Part shown: piece by piece, positions 51,648 through 60,463 of the stretch | Numbering within the stretch: the first letter of the stretch is position 1 | How the letters are laid out: every line of letters starts with the position of its first letter | DNA from: Mucilaginibacter boryungensis | GTDB taxonomy: Bacteria > Bacteroidota > Bacteroidia > Sphingobacteriales > Sphingobacteriaceae | DNA length: 64,000 nt | Assembly: GCF_015221995.1 (NCBI RefSeq) | Contig: NZ_JADFFM010000002.1 | Coordinates: 868,001 to 932,000, forward strand | Direction of reading: 5' to 3' | Position numbers and translations under genes: made by a program | The notes under the pieces: generated by a model | The model's input: the letters and a program-made list of their open reading frames with translations, nothing else | Databases searched by the model: none | Told to the model about the DNA's origin: nothing

Positions 51648-51731
51648 CAAGTTCTAAGTCCGAGGTCAATAGTCCAAAAATTCTTTGATTTGGATTTGAC
51701 TTAAGACTCAGAACTCAAGACTTAAGACTTA
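51648..51731. repeat. Palindromic repeat in the carB leader
   Basis: AAGTTCTAAGTC (about 51649-51660) pairs with GACTCAGAACT (51703-51713 region), and the word GACTTAAGACT is repeated on the right side up to the carB ATG. Only eight bases separate its end from the start codon, so it is part of the 5' untranslated leader. Confidence 0.6.
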
Positions 51732-51739
51732 AAAAGACT

Positions 51740-54559
51740 ATGCCCAAAAACAACTCCATTAAATCTATTTTGATCATCGGTTCAGGCCCAATTATTATTG
51801 GCCAGGCGTGTGAGTTTGATTATGCCGGTTCGCAAGCCGCGTTGTCGTTAAAAGATGAAGGGATAGAAGTATCCATCATTAACAGCAACCCGGCCACTAT
51901 TATGACCGATAAGGTTATTGCCGACCACGTGTACCTGCTGCCGCTTACCTGCGATAGCCTCGAACAAATTTTACAGGAACAAAAAATTGACGCCGTATTG
52001 CCTACCATGGGCGGTCAAACTGCGTTGAACCTGTGTATCGAAGCGTCAGAACGCGGTATCTGGGAAAAATATGGAGTAGCTGTGGTTGGAGTGGATGTTG
52101 CCGCTATCGAGAAAACCGAAAACCGCGAAGCTTTCCGCCAGTTAATGGTTGATATTGGCGTGGGTGTGGCAAAATCAAAAATTGCCAACTCGTTTTTAGA
52201 AGGTAAGGAAGCCGCACAGGAGATTGGTTTTCCGCTGGTAATACGCCCAAGCTATACCCTGGGTGGTAAAGGCGCAGGCTTTGTACATAAAAAAGAAGAT
52301 TTTGACGCAGCGCTTAGTCGCGGCTTGCAAGCATCGCCAACCCACGAGGTTTTGGTGGAACAGGCGGTTTTGGGCTGGAAAGAATACGAACTGGAATTAC
52401 TGCGCGATAATAACGATAACGTAATTATCATTTGTTCAATAGAGAACTTCGACCCGATGGGTATCCACACCGGCGATTCGATAACCGTAGCCCCGGCCAT
52501 GACCCTGAGCGACCGCTGCTACCAGGAAATGCGTAACCAGGCCATTAAAATGATGCGTGCTATTGGCAACTTCGCGGGTGGCTGTAATGTGCAATTTTCG
52601 GTTAATCCGGCCGATGAGAGCATCATCGCTATCGAGATCAACCCACGTGTATCGCGTTCATCCGCATTAGCTTCAAAAGCTACCGGTTACCCAATTGCTA
52701 AAATTGCCGCTAAACTGGCGATAGGTTATAACCTTGACGAAATAGAGAACCAGATCACCAAAACTACCTCGGCTTATTTTGAGCCAACGCTGGATTATGT
52801 GATCGTTAAAATACCACGCTGGAACTTCGATAAATTCAAAGGCGCTAACCGTGAGCTGGGCCTGCAAATGAAATCGGTAGGCGAAGTGATGGGCATTGGC
52901 CGCAGCTTTATAGAGGCACTGCAAAAAGCCTGTCAAAGTTTAGAGATCGGCCGTGCCGGTTTAGGCGCCGATGGCCGCCAAAGCCGCAACCTTGATGATA
53001 TTATGCACAGCCTTGAGCATCCAAGCTGGGATAGATTGTTCCATATTTATGATGCCATGAGTTTGGGTGTACCGGTTGAATCTATCCGTAAGGCTACCAA
53101 AATAGATCGCTGGTTCCTGAACCAGATACAGGATATTGTAAACATGGAAACCGAGTTGCGCCGCTATTCGCTGAACAATATCCCTGAGGAATTCTTCTTC
53201 ACGCTGAAGCAAAAAGGTTTCTCTGATGTACAGATCGCCTATATTTTAGGTAACTCAACTACCGAAGAGGATGTTTACCAGCGCCGCAAGGCCTTAAACA
53301 TCCGCAGGGTATACAAAATGGTGGATACCTGCGCGGCCGAGTTCCAGGCTAAAACGCCATATTTCTACTCAACATACGAGGGTGAGAACGAGTCTATCGT
53401 ATCTGATAAAAAGAAGATCATTGTATTAGGTTCGGGACCTAACCGTATTGGCCAGGGCATCGAGTTTGATTACAGTTGCGTGCACGGCTTGCTGGCCGCT
53501 AAAGAGACAGGTTTCGAAGCGATCATGATCAACTGTAACCCCGAAACAGTATCTACCGACTTTAACATGGCCGATAAGCTGTATTTCGAACCCGTATTCT
53601 GGGAGCACGTACGCGAGATTATCGACCTGGAGAAGCCAGAAGGCGTGATCGTTCAGTTAGGTGGTCAAACTGCGCTTAAAATGGCGGAGAAGCTGCACGA
53701 GCATGGTATCAAGATCATCGGTACATCGTTCGATAACATGGATATTGCCGAGGACCGTGGCCGCTTTAGCGACCTGCTGAAAGAGCTGGATATCCCATAC
53801 CCTAAATATGGCGTAGCCGAAAGCGCCGAAGAAGCGCTGGAAGTTGCCCACGAAGTTGGTTACCCCGTACTTGTACGTCCGAGTTACGTATTAGGCGGCC
53901 AGGGTATGAGCATTGTAATAAATGATGAAGACCTGGAAAAAGCAGTGGTAAACCTGCTGAAAAACCTGCCGGGCAACCGTGTGTTAATTGACCACTTCCT
54001 TGACCGCGCGGCCGAGGCTGAGTCGGATTCTATAAATGACGGTACCGATGTACATATCATTGGTTTAATGGAGCACATTGAGCCTGCCGGTATCCACTCG
54101 GGTGATTCAAGCGCGGTATTGCCGCCGTTCGACCTGTCGGAATCGGTGATCAAACAAATGGAAGATCACACCATTAAAATTGCCCATGCGTTAAATGTCC
54201 GCGGTTTGCTGAATATACAGTTTGCCATTAAAAACGATAAGGTGTATGTGATAGAGGCTAACCCGCGTGCATCACGTACGGTTCCATTCATCGCCAAAGC
54301 TTACGATGTGCCCTATATCAACATCGCTGCCAAGGTAATGCTGGGCACACATAAATTAAAAGACTTTAATATTGAGCGCAAGCTAAAAGGCTATGCTATT
54401 AAAGAGCCAGTGTTCTCGTTCGATAAATTCCCTGATGTAGAAAAGGAACTGGGCCCTGAAATGAAATCGACAGGAGAAGCTATACGCTTTATCCCTAATT
54501 TGGAAGATCCATACTTCAGGCATCTGTACAAAGAGAAATCGATGTATTTGTCGAAATAA
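51740..54559 (+). CDS. carB: Carbamoyl-phosphate synthase large subunit, without MGS domain
   Basis: A 939-residue protein. Two ATP-grasp halves are complete: the first opens with GSGPIIIGQACEFDYAGSQA and the second with LGSGPNRIGQGIEFDYSCVH; each has its NPR motif (EINPRVSRSSALAS and EANPRASRTVPFIA). The chain ends at about residue 939, some 130 residues shorter than the E. coli enzyme, where the allosteric MGS-like domain would follow. This shorter form is, as I recall, usual in this lineage. The enzyme makes carbamoyl phosphate for arginine and pyrimidines. carA is not in the window. Confidence 0.95.
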   Translation: MPKNNSIKSILIIGSGPIIIGQACEFDYAGSQAALSLKDEGIEVSIINSNPATIMTDKVIADHVYLLPLTCDSLEQILQEQKIDAVLPTMGGQTALNLCIEASERGIWEKYGVAVVGVDVAAIEKTENREAFRQLMVDIGVGVAKSKIANSFLEGKEAAQEIGFPLVIRPSYTLGGKGAGFVHKKEDFDAALSRGLQASPTHEVLVEQAVLGWKEYELELLRDNNDNVIIICSIENFDPMGIHTGDSITVAPAMTLSDRCYQEMRNQAIKMMRAIGNFAGGCNVQFSVNPADESIIAIEINPRVSRSSALASKATGYPIAKIAAKLAIGYNLDEIENQITKTTSAYFEPTLDYVIVKIPRWNFDKFKGANRELGLQMKSVGEVMGIGRSFIEALQKACQSLEIGRAGLGADGRQSRNLDDIMHSLEHPSWDRLFHIYDAMSLGVPVESIRKATKIDRWFLNQIQDIVNMETELRRYSLNNIPEEFFFTLKQKGFSDVQIAYILGNSTTEEDVYQRRKALNIRRVYKMVDTCAAEFQAKTPYFYSTYEGENESIVSDKKKIIVLGSGPNRIGQGIEFDYSCVHGLLAAKETGFEAIMINCNPETVSTDFNMADKLYFEPVFWEHVREIIDLEKPEGVIVQLGGQTALKMAEKLHEHGIKIIGTSFDNMDIAEDRGRFSDLLKELDIPYPKYGVAESAEEALEVAHEVGYPVLVRPSYVLGGQGMSIVINDEDLEKAVVNLLKNLPGNRVLIDHFLDRAAEAESDSINDGTDVHIIGLMEHIEPAGIHSGDSSAVLPPFDLSESVIKQMEDHTIKIAHALNVRGLLNIQFAIKNDKVYVIEANPRASRTVPFIAKAYDVPYINIAAKVMLGTHKLKDFNIERKLKGYAIKEPVFSFDKFPDVEKELGPEMKSTGEAIRFIPNLEDPYFRHLYKEKSMYLSK

Positions 54560-54574
54560 GAATAGAAGATTAAA

Positions 54575-54626
54575 GATTAGTTAATTAAAGATTAGGAAGA
54601 TCCGCCTAATCTCTAATTAACTAATC
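54575..54626. terminator. Long hairpin between carB and the DUF4920-like gene
   Basis: The 22-base arms 54575-54596 (GATTAGTTAATTAAAGATTAGG) and 54605-54626 are inverted complements with one mismatch, around the loop AAGATCCG. It lies after carB and before the end of the convergent gene at 54643. There is no U-run, so it may act as a bidirectional stop or be one more dispersed palindrome. Confidence 0.6.
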
Positions 54627-54642
54627 TCTGATTAACCAACAT

Positions 54643-55089
54643 CTATTTCTCCACCACCAAACCCTTTACCTCAAAACTTAGTAAATGCCGAGGCCCCGAT
54701 GGCCTGCTGTGCCCGCGGCTATCACCGCCTGCATAATGCTGGTGATCGTCGGATATCATCTGTCTTTGTGCCACCCCATCCATCACTATATAACGGTTTT
54801 TTAAACTTTTAGGGATGTTAATGCTGTTGTTTTTAAAATGCGCCGTAATAATTTTACCATTACCCGCATCCACATCAAACCAGCCGCCTTTAGTATTAGT
54901 TACCTGCGCCACACGGCCGGCTACACTTACACTAACGCGCGGGCGTTTACCCATAAATGCTTCAAGCTTGTTTGCCTGCACTAACCCAACGCGACTGGGT
55001 TTACTGCCATACACCATACCATGGGGCATACGTTGTGCCATTAAATCACCCGAAACTATAAATGCAATTATTAACAAACACACTCTCAT
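54643..55089 (-). CDS. Secreted DUF4920-like protein
   Basis: A 148-residue protein with a signal peptide ending near LMAQ (about residue 18). The segment PRVSVSVAGRVAQVTNTKGGWFDVDAGNGKIITAHFKNNSINIPKSLKNRYIVMDGVAQ follows the DUF4920 pattern of a small OB-like fold, but the Cys residues of that family (VCxxxGCW) are replaced by VTNTKGGW. A His-rich stretch (DDHQHYAGGDSRGHS) lies in the second half and may bind metal. The function is unknown. Confidence 0.72.
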   Translation of the reverse strand: MRVCLLIIAFIVSGDLMAQRMPHGMVYGSKPSRVGLVQANKLEAFMGKRPRVSVSVAGRVAQVTNTKGGWFDVDAGNGKIITAHFKNNSINIPKSLKNRYIVMDGVAQRQMISDDHQHYAGGDSRGHSRPSGPRHLLSFEVKGLVVEK

Positions 55090-55189
55090 ATCTAATTTTA
55101 TTTTTAATAATTACAACCCAAGGCGTTTAATGGTTTCAACTTGTTTTAGCCTTATTGTTAAATTGTGTTAAAATATCACTGCAGGTTAA

Positions 55190-55197
55190 TATCTTTG
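55190..55197 (+). promoter_or_regulatory. Candidate -7 promoter element of the NHL gene
   Basis: TATCTTTG matches TAnnTTTG and ends 44 bases before the ATG at 55242. Confidence 0.45.
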
Positions 55198-55241
55198 CCG
55201 GTAAAACTGTTATTTTAAAGTTTTTATCATACTTAGCGACA

Positions 55242-56627
55242 ATGAAATTTACTCTACAAAACTTACGTGTGTATTTGGTATTGCTGGTGTCGGCTGTTTT
55301 GGCAGTTACAGGCTGTAATAAATCATCAGATAATCCTACAACATTTGTACCTGTAGTGGTTACAAACTCTATTATTATAAACCCCACAACTACATCGGTA
55401 CAAAGCGGCGGCTATATTTCTAACTTTATTTTAAATTCCATATCATCTTATGGTGTATGCTGGAGCGCTACTAACAAAACCCCAACAACCGCCGATTCCA
55501 AAACATCACTCACTACCGCAAATGTCGAGCATTTTTCAAGCGATATTACAGGCTTAACAGCCAATACGCTTTATTATTTGCGCGCATATTGTGTCAGTAA
55601 TGACGGTTCTGTTGTTTATGGTAATGTGATACAATTTACCACGCCTACCACAACATTCTCAATTGGGGCCACTACCACAAAATATGCTGGCACAGGTGCG
55701 GCTGGTTATGCCGAAGGTGCATTGCTTAGTGCCACATTCAATAGTCCGCAAGGGTTAGCTATAGATGCATCGGGCAATATGTATGTAGCCGATTCGTATA
55801 ATAATGTTATCCGTAAAATAACAGGCGGTGTGGTTAGTACATTTGCCGGCAGCGCTACTGCAGGTTACACCAATGGTACCGGCACCGCGGCGCGTTTTTA
55901 CAGTCCGCAATATGTAGCAGCTGATGCCAGCGGAAACATTTATGTATCTGACGTTGGCAATAACGCTATCCGTAAAATTACAGCTGCGGGCGTGGTTACC
56001 ACTTTAGCCGGTGGTGCCGGCGCAGGTTATACCGACGCAACGGGGGCTTCAGCTAAGTTTAACAGCCCTGCGGGCCTGGTAGCCGACGCATCAGGCAATG
56101 TATACGTAGCCGACAGAGGTAATAATGTTATTCGTAAAATAACTTCGGCAGGTGTGGTAACCACTTTAGCGGGTACCAAAACAGCTGGCTTTATTGACGG
56201 CCTGACAACTGTTGCCGGCTTTAACAACCCTACGGGCATTGCTATTGACGCACAGGGCGTACTATATGTGGCCGATTTGGGCAATAGCGCCTTACGACAA
56301 GTTGCTGTAGACGGTACTGTAACTACTTTAGCGGGTAACCCTACTACTGGTGCTTTATTATTAAACCTGCCGGTAGGCGTAGCTATAGATAAAACAGGCA
56401 ATATATTTATCTCGGATGAATCGGGAAGGATAATGGAAATTACTACTGCAAAAATACTGTATACCATAACAGGTAATATCAATACAACTGGCTATGCGGA
56501 AGGTTCGGGTACTGCTGCTAAATTTGATTCGCCGCAGGGTTTAACAACCGATGCTGCGGGTAATATCTACGTAACCGATTATAATAATAACGTAGTACGC
56601 AAGTTGGTTGTTACTACCAAACCATAA
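55242..56627 (+). CDS. NHL-repeat beta-propeller lipoprotein with FN3-like domain
   Basis: A 461-residue protein. I chose the ATG at 55242 because it gives a lipoprotein signal ending AVTGC; the longer frame starts upstream of the -7 element. Residues about 35-150 form a fibronectin-III-like domain (ITGLTANTLYYLRAYCVSNDG). Six NHL-type repeats follow, each with the pattern GLAIDASGNMYVADSYNNVIRKI, enough for one six-bladed propeller. Such proteins are usually surface binding proteins. A terminator follows the stop by 22 bases. The function is unknown. Confidence 0.85.
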   Translation: MKFTLQNLRVYLVLLVSAVLAVTGCNKSSDNPTTFVPVVVTNSIIINPTTTSVQSGGYISNFILNSISSYGVCWSATNKTPTTADSKTSLTTANVEHFSSDITGLTANTLYYLRAYCVSNDGSVVYGNVIQFTTPTTTFSIGATTTKYAGTGAAGYAEGALLSATFNSPQGLAIDASGNMYVADSYNNVIRKITGGVVSTFAGSATAGYTNGTGTAARFYSPQYVAADASGNIYVSDVGNNAIRKITAAGVVTTLAGGAGAGYTDATGASAKFNSPAGLVADASGNVYVADRGNNVIRKITSAGVVTTLAGTKTAGFIDGLTTVAGFNNPTGIAIDAQGVLYVADLGNSALRQVAVDGTVTTLAGNPTTGALLLNLPVGVAIDKTGNIFISDESGRIMEITTAKILYTITGNINTTGYAEGSGTAAKFDSPQGLTTDAAGNIYVTDYNNNVVRKLVVTTKP

Positions 56628-56649
56628 AGTTTAAAGTATATTAAATATC

Positions 56650-56687
56650 AAAACGGCACCCTGAATTATCAGGGTGCCGTTTTCTTT
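56650..56687. terminator. Bidirectional terminator between NHL gene and radA
   Basis: AAAACGGCACCCTGA pairs with TCAGGGTGCCGTTTT with a tiny AAT-T loop, with A-run on one side and T-run on the other. It serves both convergent genes. Confidence 0.9.
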
Positions 56688-56714
56688 TGGAAATAGTACC
56701 ATCATGTATCTAAC

Positions 56715-56742
56715 GTCATTCTGAGCGATAGCGAAGGATGAC
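56715..56742. repeat. Short palindromic element GTCATTCTGAGCG family
   Basis: GTCATTC at one end and GGATGAC at the other form the outer arms, with AGCGATAGCGAA in between. This word resembles dispersed GTCATTCTGAGCG repeats known from several bacteria. It lies between the NHL terminator and the radA stop. Confidence 0.65.
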
Positions 56743-56751
56743 GACAAATTG

Positions 56752-58188
56752 CTATCCAAACAATAACGAAAACACTTCCTCGATACTGCCAACCGTTTTA
56801 ACGGCAATTTTATAGCGGGTAAGGTCTATCCGTTTTTTATCCTGCCCGCCGGTAGGCAGGTTGTATTTGGAAATAAATATCTGTTCAAAGCCCAGTTTTT
56901 CAGCCTCGGCAATGCGTTGCTCCACCCGGTTCACGGCACGTACCTCGCCCGATAGGCCCAGTTCGCCTGCAAAACAGGTTTTAAATGGAATAGGCATATC
57001 CTCGTGCGATGAGATGATGGCGGCAGCCAGCCCCAGGTCAATAGCCGGGTCTTCCACGCGTATGCCGCCGGTGATATTCAGGAATACATCCTTAGCCCCT
57101 AATTTAAAGCCACAGCGCTTTTCTAACACGGCCAACAACATATTCATGCGACGGGTATCAAAGCCCGTGGCCGAGCGCTGAGGGGTGCCATAAGCCGATG
57201 TACTCACTAATGCCTGTGTTTCTATCATCATAGGCCGCAGGCCTTCCAGGGTAGCAGATATGGTGATACCGCTTAAGGGTTCATCGCGTTGCGATAATAA
57301 AATTTCCGAGGGGTTAGATACTTCGCGCAGGCCCGCGCCCAGCATTTCATAGATCCCAAGTTCTGATGCCGAGCCAAAACGGTTTTTTACAGCACGTAAA
57401 ATCCGGTAAACATGGTGTCGGTCGCCTTCAAATTGTAATACGGTATCAACCATATGTTCCAATATCTTCGGACCGGCTATCATGCCATCTTTGGTAATAT
57501 GCCCTATCAGGAATACCGGCGTGCCGCTCTCTTTAGCAAAGCGCAGTAATTCGGCGGTACATTCCCGCACCTGCGATACACTGCCCGGAGTTGATTCTAT
57601 ATGCGATGAATAAAGCGTCTGGATAGAATCGATCACCACCAGTTCGGGTTGCAACTGCTCTATCTGCTTAAATATATTTTGTGTTGATGTTTCGGTGAGA
57701 ATGTAGGCCCCCTCGCCCTCTGAAAGGGGAATATTTGCTCCCCCTTTAGGGGGCTGGGGGGCTGTCAGCCGCTCTGCCCGCATTTTTATTTGCCGCTCGC
57801 TTTCCTCGCCCGATACATACAGCACTTTAAGCGCGGGCATGTTCAGGGCCAGTTGCAGCATTAAGGTAGATTTGCCAATGCCCGGCTCACCGCCTATCAA
57901 TACTAACGATCCTGCCACAATGCCCCCGCCTAATACGCGGTTAAATTCTTTGTCGGGCGTTAGCATGCGGTGCTCTTCATCAAATTCAATCTTATCAATA
58001 GGCACCGCCTTATTAGCCCGCTGCATACTGGTCGATTGTGGCTTCCAGTCGGGCACTGATGGATTGCTCTTTTCTATGATCTCCTCGACAAAGGTATTCC
58101 ACTGCTGGCATGACGGACACTTCCCCAGCCATTTGGGCGCCTCGAAGCCACAGCTTTGGCAGAAATACGAAATTTTTGTTTTAGCCAA
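56752..58188 (-). CDS. radA: DNA repair protein RadA with an in-frame palindromic-element insert
   Basis: A 478-residue protein. It starts with TTG at 58188 (MAKTKISYFC), since the family begins there. A zinc finger (Cys10, Cys13, Cys24, Cys27), Walker A GGEPGIGKST (99-108), the RadA-specific KNRFG motif and a C-terminal Lon-like domain are all present. Between RAERL and YILTETS, residues 142-161 (TAPQPPKGGANIPLSEGEGA) are extra compared with usual RadA and are encoded by a palindromic repeat. The position is on the surface of the ATPase domain, so activity is likely kept. RadA helps branch migration in homologous recombination. Confidence 0.95.
   Translation of the reverse strand: MAKTKISYFCQSCGFEAPKWLGKCPSCQQWNTFVEEIIEKSNPSVPDWKPQSTSMQRANKAVPIDKIEFDEEHRMLTPDKEFNRVLGGGIVAGSLVLIGGEPGIGKSTLMLQLALNMPALKVLYVSGEESERQIKMRAERLTAPQPPKGGANIPLSEGEGAYILTETSTQNIFKQIEQLQPELVVIDSIQTLYSSHIESTPGSVSQVRECTAELLRFAKESGTPVFLIGHITKDGMIAGPKILEHMVDTVLQFEGDRHHVYRILRAVKNRFGSASELGIYEMLGAGLREVSNPSEILLSQRDEPLSGITISATLEGLRPMMIETQALVSTSAYGTPQRSATGFDTRRMNMLLAVLEKRCGFKLGAKDVFLNITGGIRVEDPAIDLGLAAAIISSHEDMPIPFKTCFAGELGLSGEVRAVNRVEQRIAEAEKLGFEQIFISKYNLPTGGQDKKRIDLTRYKIAVKTVGSIEEVFSLLFG
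57705..57763. repeat. Palindromic element, CCCTCTCC/GGGGG family, copy 3, inside radA
   Basis: GGCCCCCTCGCCCTCTGAAAGGGGA and TCCCCCTTTAGGGGGCTGGGGGG form imperfect inverted arms. The element keeps the reading frame and adds about 20 residues to RadA. It is related to the intergenic elements at 28310 and 41321. Confidence 0.82.
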
Positions 58189-58387
58189 TTTTAATGTGCA
58201 AATATGCGTTTATGCCATGTGCAGATGATTCAAAAATGCGAATTAAAATTTAAACGAGCAATAAAATTGCTAAAAATATTAGGAATTCATGAAGCTCTGT
58301 ATTACAGGTGATCAAAGCATAAAACAGACAGGAGCAATTTTGCCAATCCTTTCGCCTTTTACCTTTCAGCTTTAGCCTCAAAAACCC

Positions 58388-58395
58388 TACCTTTG
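58388..58395 (+). promoter_or_regulatory. Candidate -7 promoter element of fumC
   Basis: TACCTTTG matches TAnnTTTG and ends 22 bases before the ATG at 58418. The TTG at -33 is not clear. Confidence 0.5.
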
Positions 58396-58417
58396 CCCCT
58401 GCAAAAAACACAATACC

Positions 58418-59815
58418 ATGAGTTTCAGAATTGAACACGATACCATGGGCGAGGTACAGGTACCTGCCGATAAATACTGGGGCGCGCAAACACAACGCAG
58501 CCGTAATAACTTTAAAATTGGCCCCGAGGCTTCTATGCCGGTGGAAATTATAAATGCTTTTGCTTACCTGAAAAAAGCAGCTGCTTACACCAATACCGAC
58601 CTGGGCGTGCTATCAGCCGAAAAGCGCGACCTGATAGCCAAAGTGTGCGATGAGATATTGGAAGGCAAACTGGCCGGTGAATTCCCGCTGGTGATCTGGC
58701 AAACAGGCTCGGGCACGCAAAGTAATATGAACGTGAACGAGGTGGTAGCTAATCGTGCCCACGTACTGCAAGGCAACAAACTGGGCGAAGGCAAAACCTT
58801 TATCCACCCGAATGATGATGTAAACAAATCGCAATCATCCAACGATACCTACCCTACCGCTATGCACATTGCCGCCTATAAAATGGTGATTGATGTGACC
58901 ATACCAGGCGTTGAAAAACTGCGCGATACACTGAAAGCAAAATCGGAAGCGTTTAAAAGCGTGGTAAAAATTGGCCGTACCCACCTGATGGATGCTACAC
59001 CATTAACTTTAGGTCAGGAATTTTCGGGTTACGTATCTCAGCTTGACCATGGCTTGCGTGCTTTACGCAATACCCTGGCCCACCTAAGCGAATTAGCTTT
59101 AGGCGGCACAGCTGTTGGCACAGGCATTAATACTCCTGCCGGGTACGATGTTAAGGTTGCCGAATACATTGCCAAATTCACTAACCTGCCATTTATTACT
59201 GCTGAAAATAAATTTGAAGCTTTAGCTGCTCACGATGCTATTGTGGAAACACATGGCGCACTGAAACAAATAGCAGTATCGCTAATGAAGATTGCTAACG
59301 ATATCCGTATGCTGGCTTCGGGCCCTCGCTCGGGTATTGGCGAGATCCATATCCCCGATAACGAACCGGGTTCATCAATAATGCCGGGTAAGGTTAACCC
59401 AACCCAAAACGAGGCAGTAACCATGGTAGCCGCACAGGTAATGGGTAATGATGTGGCTATTTCTATTGGTGGCAGCAACGGGCATTATGAGTTGAATGTA
59501 TTTAAACCGGTAATGGCGGCTAACTTCCTGCAATCGGCACGTTTAATTGGCGATGCCTGTGTATCTTTTAACGACCATTGCGCCGCAGGTATCGAACCAA
59601 ATTACGATGGTATTAAAAAGCACCTGGAAAACTCGCTGATGCTGGTAACCGCACTTAACCCGCATATTGGTTACGAGAACGCCGCTAAAATTGCCAAAAC
59701 TGCCTTGAAAGAAAACCTATCGCTACGCGAAGCCGCTATGAAACTGGAACTGCTGACCAGCGAACAGTTTGACCAATGGGTACGCCCAGAGGATATGATA
59801 GGCAGTTTGAAATAA
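58418..59815 (+). CDS. fumC: Class II fumarate hydratase
   Basis: A 465-residue protein with the superfamily signature GSSIMPGKVNPTQNE and with SGTQSNMNVNEV, NDTYPTAMHIA and GRTHLMDATPLTLGQE. The sequence supports FumC over aspartase: the N terminus (MSFRIEHDTMGEVQVPADKYWGAQTQRS) is the FumC one. It interconverts fumarate and malate in the TCA cycle. It is a single-gene unit. Confidence 0.96.
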   Translation: MSFRIEHDTMGEVQVPADKYWGAQTQRSRNNFKIGPEASMPVEIINAFAYLKKAAAYTNTDLGVLSAEKRDLIAKVCDEILEGKLAGEFPLVIWQTGSGTQSNMNVNEVVANRAHVLQGNKLGEGKTFIHPNDDVNKSQSSNDTYPTAMHIAAYKMVIDVTIPGVEKLRDTLKAKSEAFKSVVKIGRTHLMDATPLTLGQEFSGYVSQLDHGLRALRNTLAHLSELALGGTAVGTGINTPAGYDVKVAEYIAKFTNLPFITAENKFEALAAHDAIVETHGALKQIAVSLMKIANDIRMLASGPRSGIGEIHIPDNEPGSSIMPGKVNPTQNEAVTMVAAQVMGNDVAISIGGSNGHYELNVFKPVMAANFLQSARLIGDACVSFNDHCAAGIEPNYDGIKKHLENSLMLVTALNPHIGYENAAKIAKTALKENLSLREAAMKLELLTSEQFDQWVRPEDMIGSLK

Positions 59816-59834
59816 GAGCACGATAATTAAACAC

Positions 59835-59972
59835 ACATGTCATTTCGAACGAACAGGTGGGGAGCAAGCGCAGGCGTTAGGAGAAATCTTCTACCTGTGA
59901 CGAGCATTTCGTATAAGATTTCTCAGTCGCTTCGGCGCACATTTCCCCTTCGGCTCCTTCGAAATGACATGT
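59835..59972. repeat. Palindromic element, GTCATTTCGAA family, copy 2, supplying a start codon
   Basis: Outer arms ACATGTCATTTCGAA (59835-59849) and TTCGAAATGACATGT (59958-59972) are exact inverse complements, with inner AGAAATCTTCTAC and GTATAAGATTTCT arms. It is related to 45606-45696. The end of the element contains the ATG (59969) of the next gene. Confidence 0.88.
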
Positions 59973-60463
59973 ATTTTATAACGTACGCATTACTTATTGT
60001 TTTAACTATTAGTGCCTGCAGCATGAACCCGAACATGCAGGGCAAAGGCGAATTATACCTACAGGGCCAGTGGCAGCAGGATACCAGCGCTGTCCAAAAG
60101 CAACTGGTTACTTTTTCGCGCTATGAGATGAAGTTTGATTGCGATTCGTTTTATGTGCAAATACATAGCCAAAGCAAAGTAAACTACGGCAGCGATACTT
60201 GCATGCGCAGCGGCCACTGGGCCGAATATGTGAAAGGCGCCTACCGCCAGCGTAATGACACGTTGTTTTTAAAAGGCCAGTTTTGCAATGCCGATTTCAG
60301 CCTGAAAACAAATAGCGATTGCTTTAGGGTTGGCCCTTACGAGGAGTTTTTTAAGATCAGTAAAAAAGCTGATTCATTGGTACAATTATCGGGTACATCT
60401 AATGTAATTCCCATAAATTTACATCTTATAAAACGGACTACCTGCACACAGAAACCATTATAA
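59969..60463 (+). CDS. Small lipoprotein, unknown function
   Basis: A 164-residue protein. I chose the ATG at 59969 (MYFITYALLIVLTISAC) because it gives a lipoprotein signal; the longer frame would run through the palindromic element and yields a basic, non-native stretch. The mature part has FSRYEMKFDCDSFYVQIHSQSK and CMRSGHWAEY, with several cysteines, and resembles small fumarate-hydratase-linked hypothetical proteins only in position. It directly abuts the S1/P1 nuclease gene (TAAATG). Confidence 0.75.
   Translation: MYFITYALLIVLTISACSMNPNMQGKGELYLQGQWQQDTSAVQKQLVTFSRYEMKFDCDSFYVQIHSQSKVNYGSDTCMRSGHWAEYVKGAYRQRNDTLFLKGQFCNADFSLKTNSDCFRVGPYEEFFKISKKADSLVQLSGTSNVIPINLHLIKRTTCTQKPL

Larger units (their letters stand above)
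51420..51739. other. Gap between pdhB and carB
   Basis: This 320-base stretch holds, in order, the pdhB terminator (51466-51499), the -7 element of carB (51593-51600), and a palindromic repeat up to the carB start (51648-51731). No additional gene is visible. Confidence 0.6.

Noticed and set aside
56752..58188. radA insert as a frameshift or pseudogene
   Set aside because: The frame is open from start to stop, and all zinc-finger, Walker and KNRFG motifs are intact on both sides.
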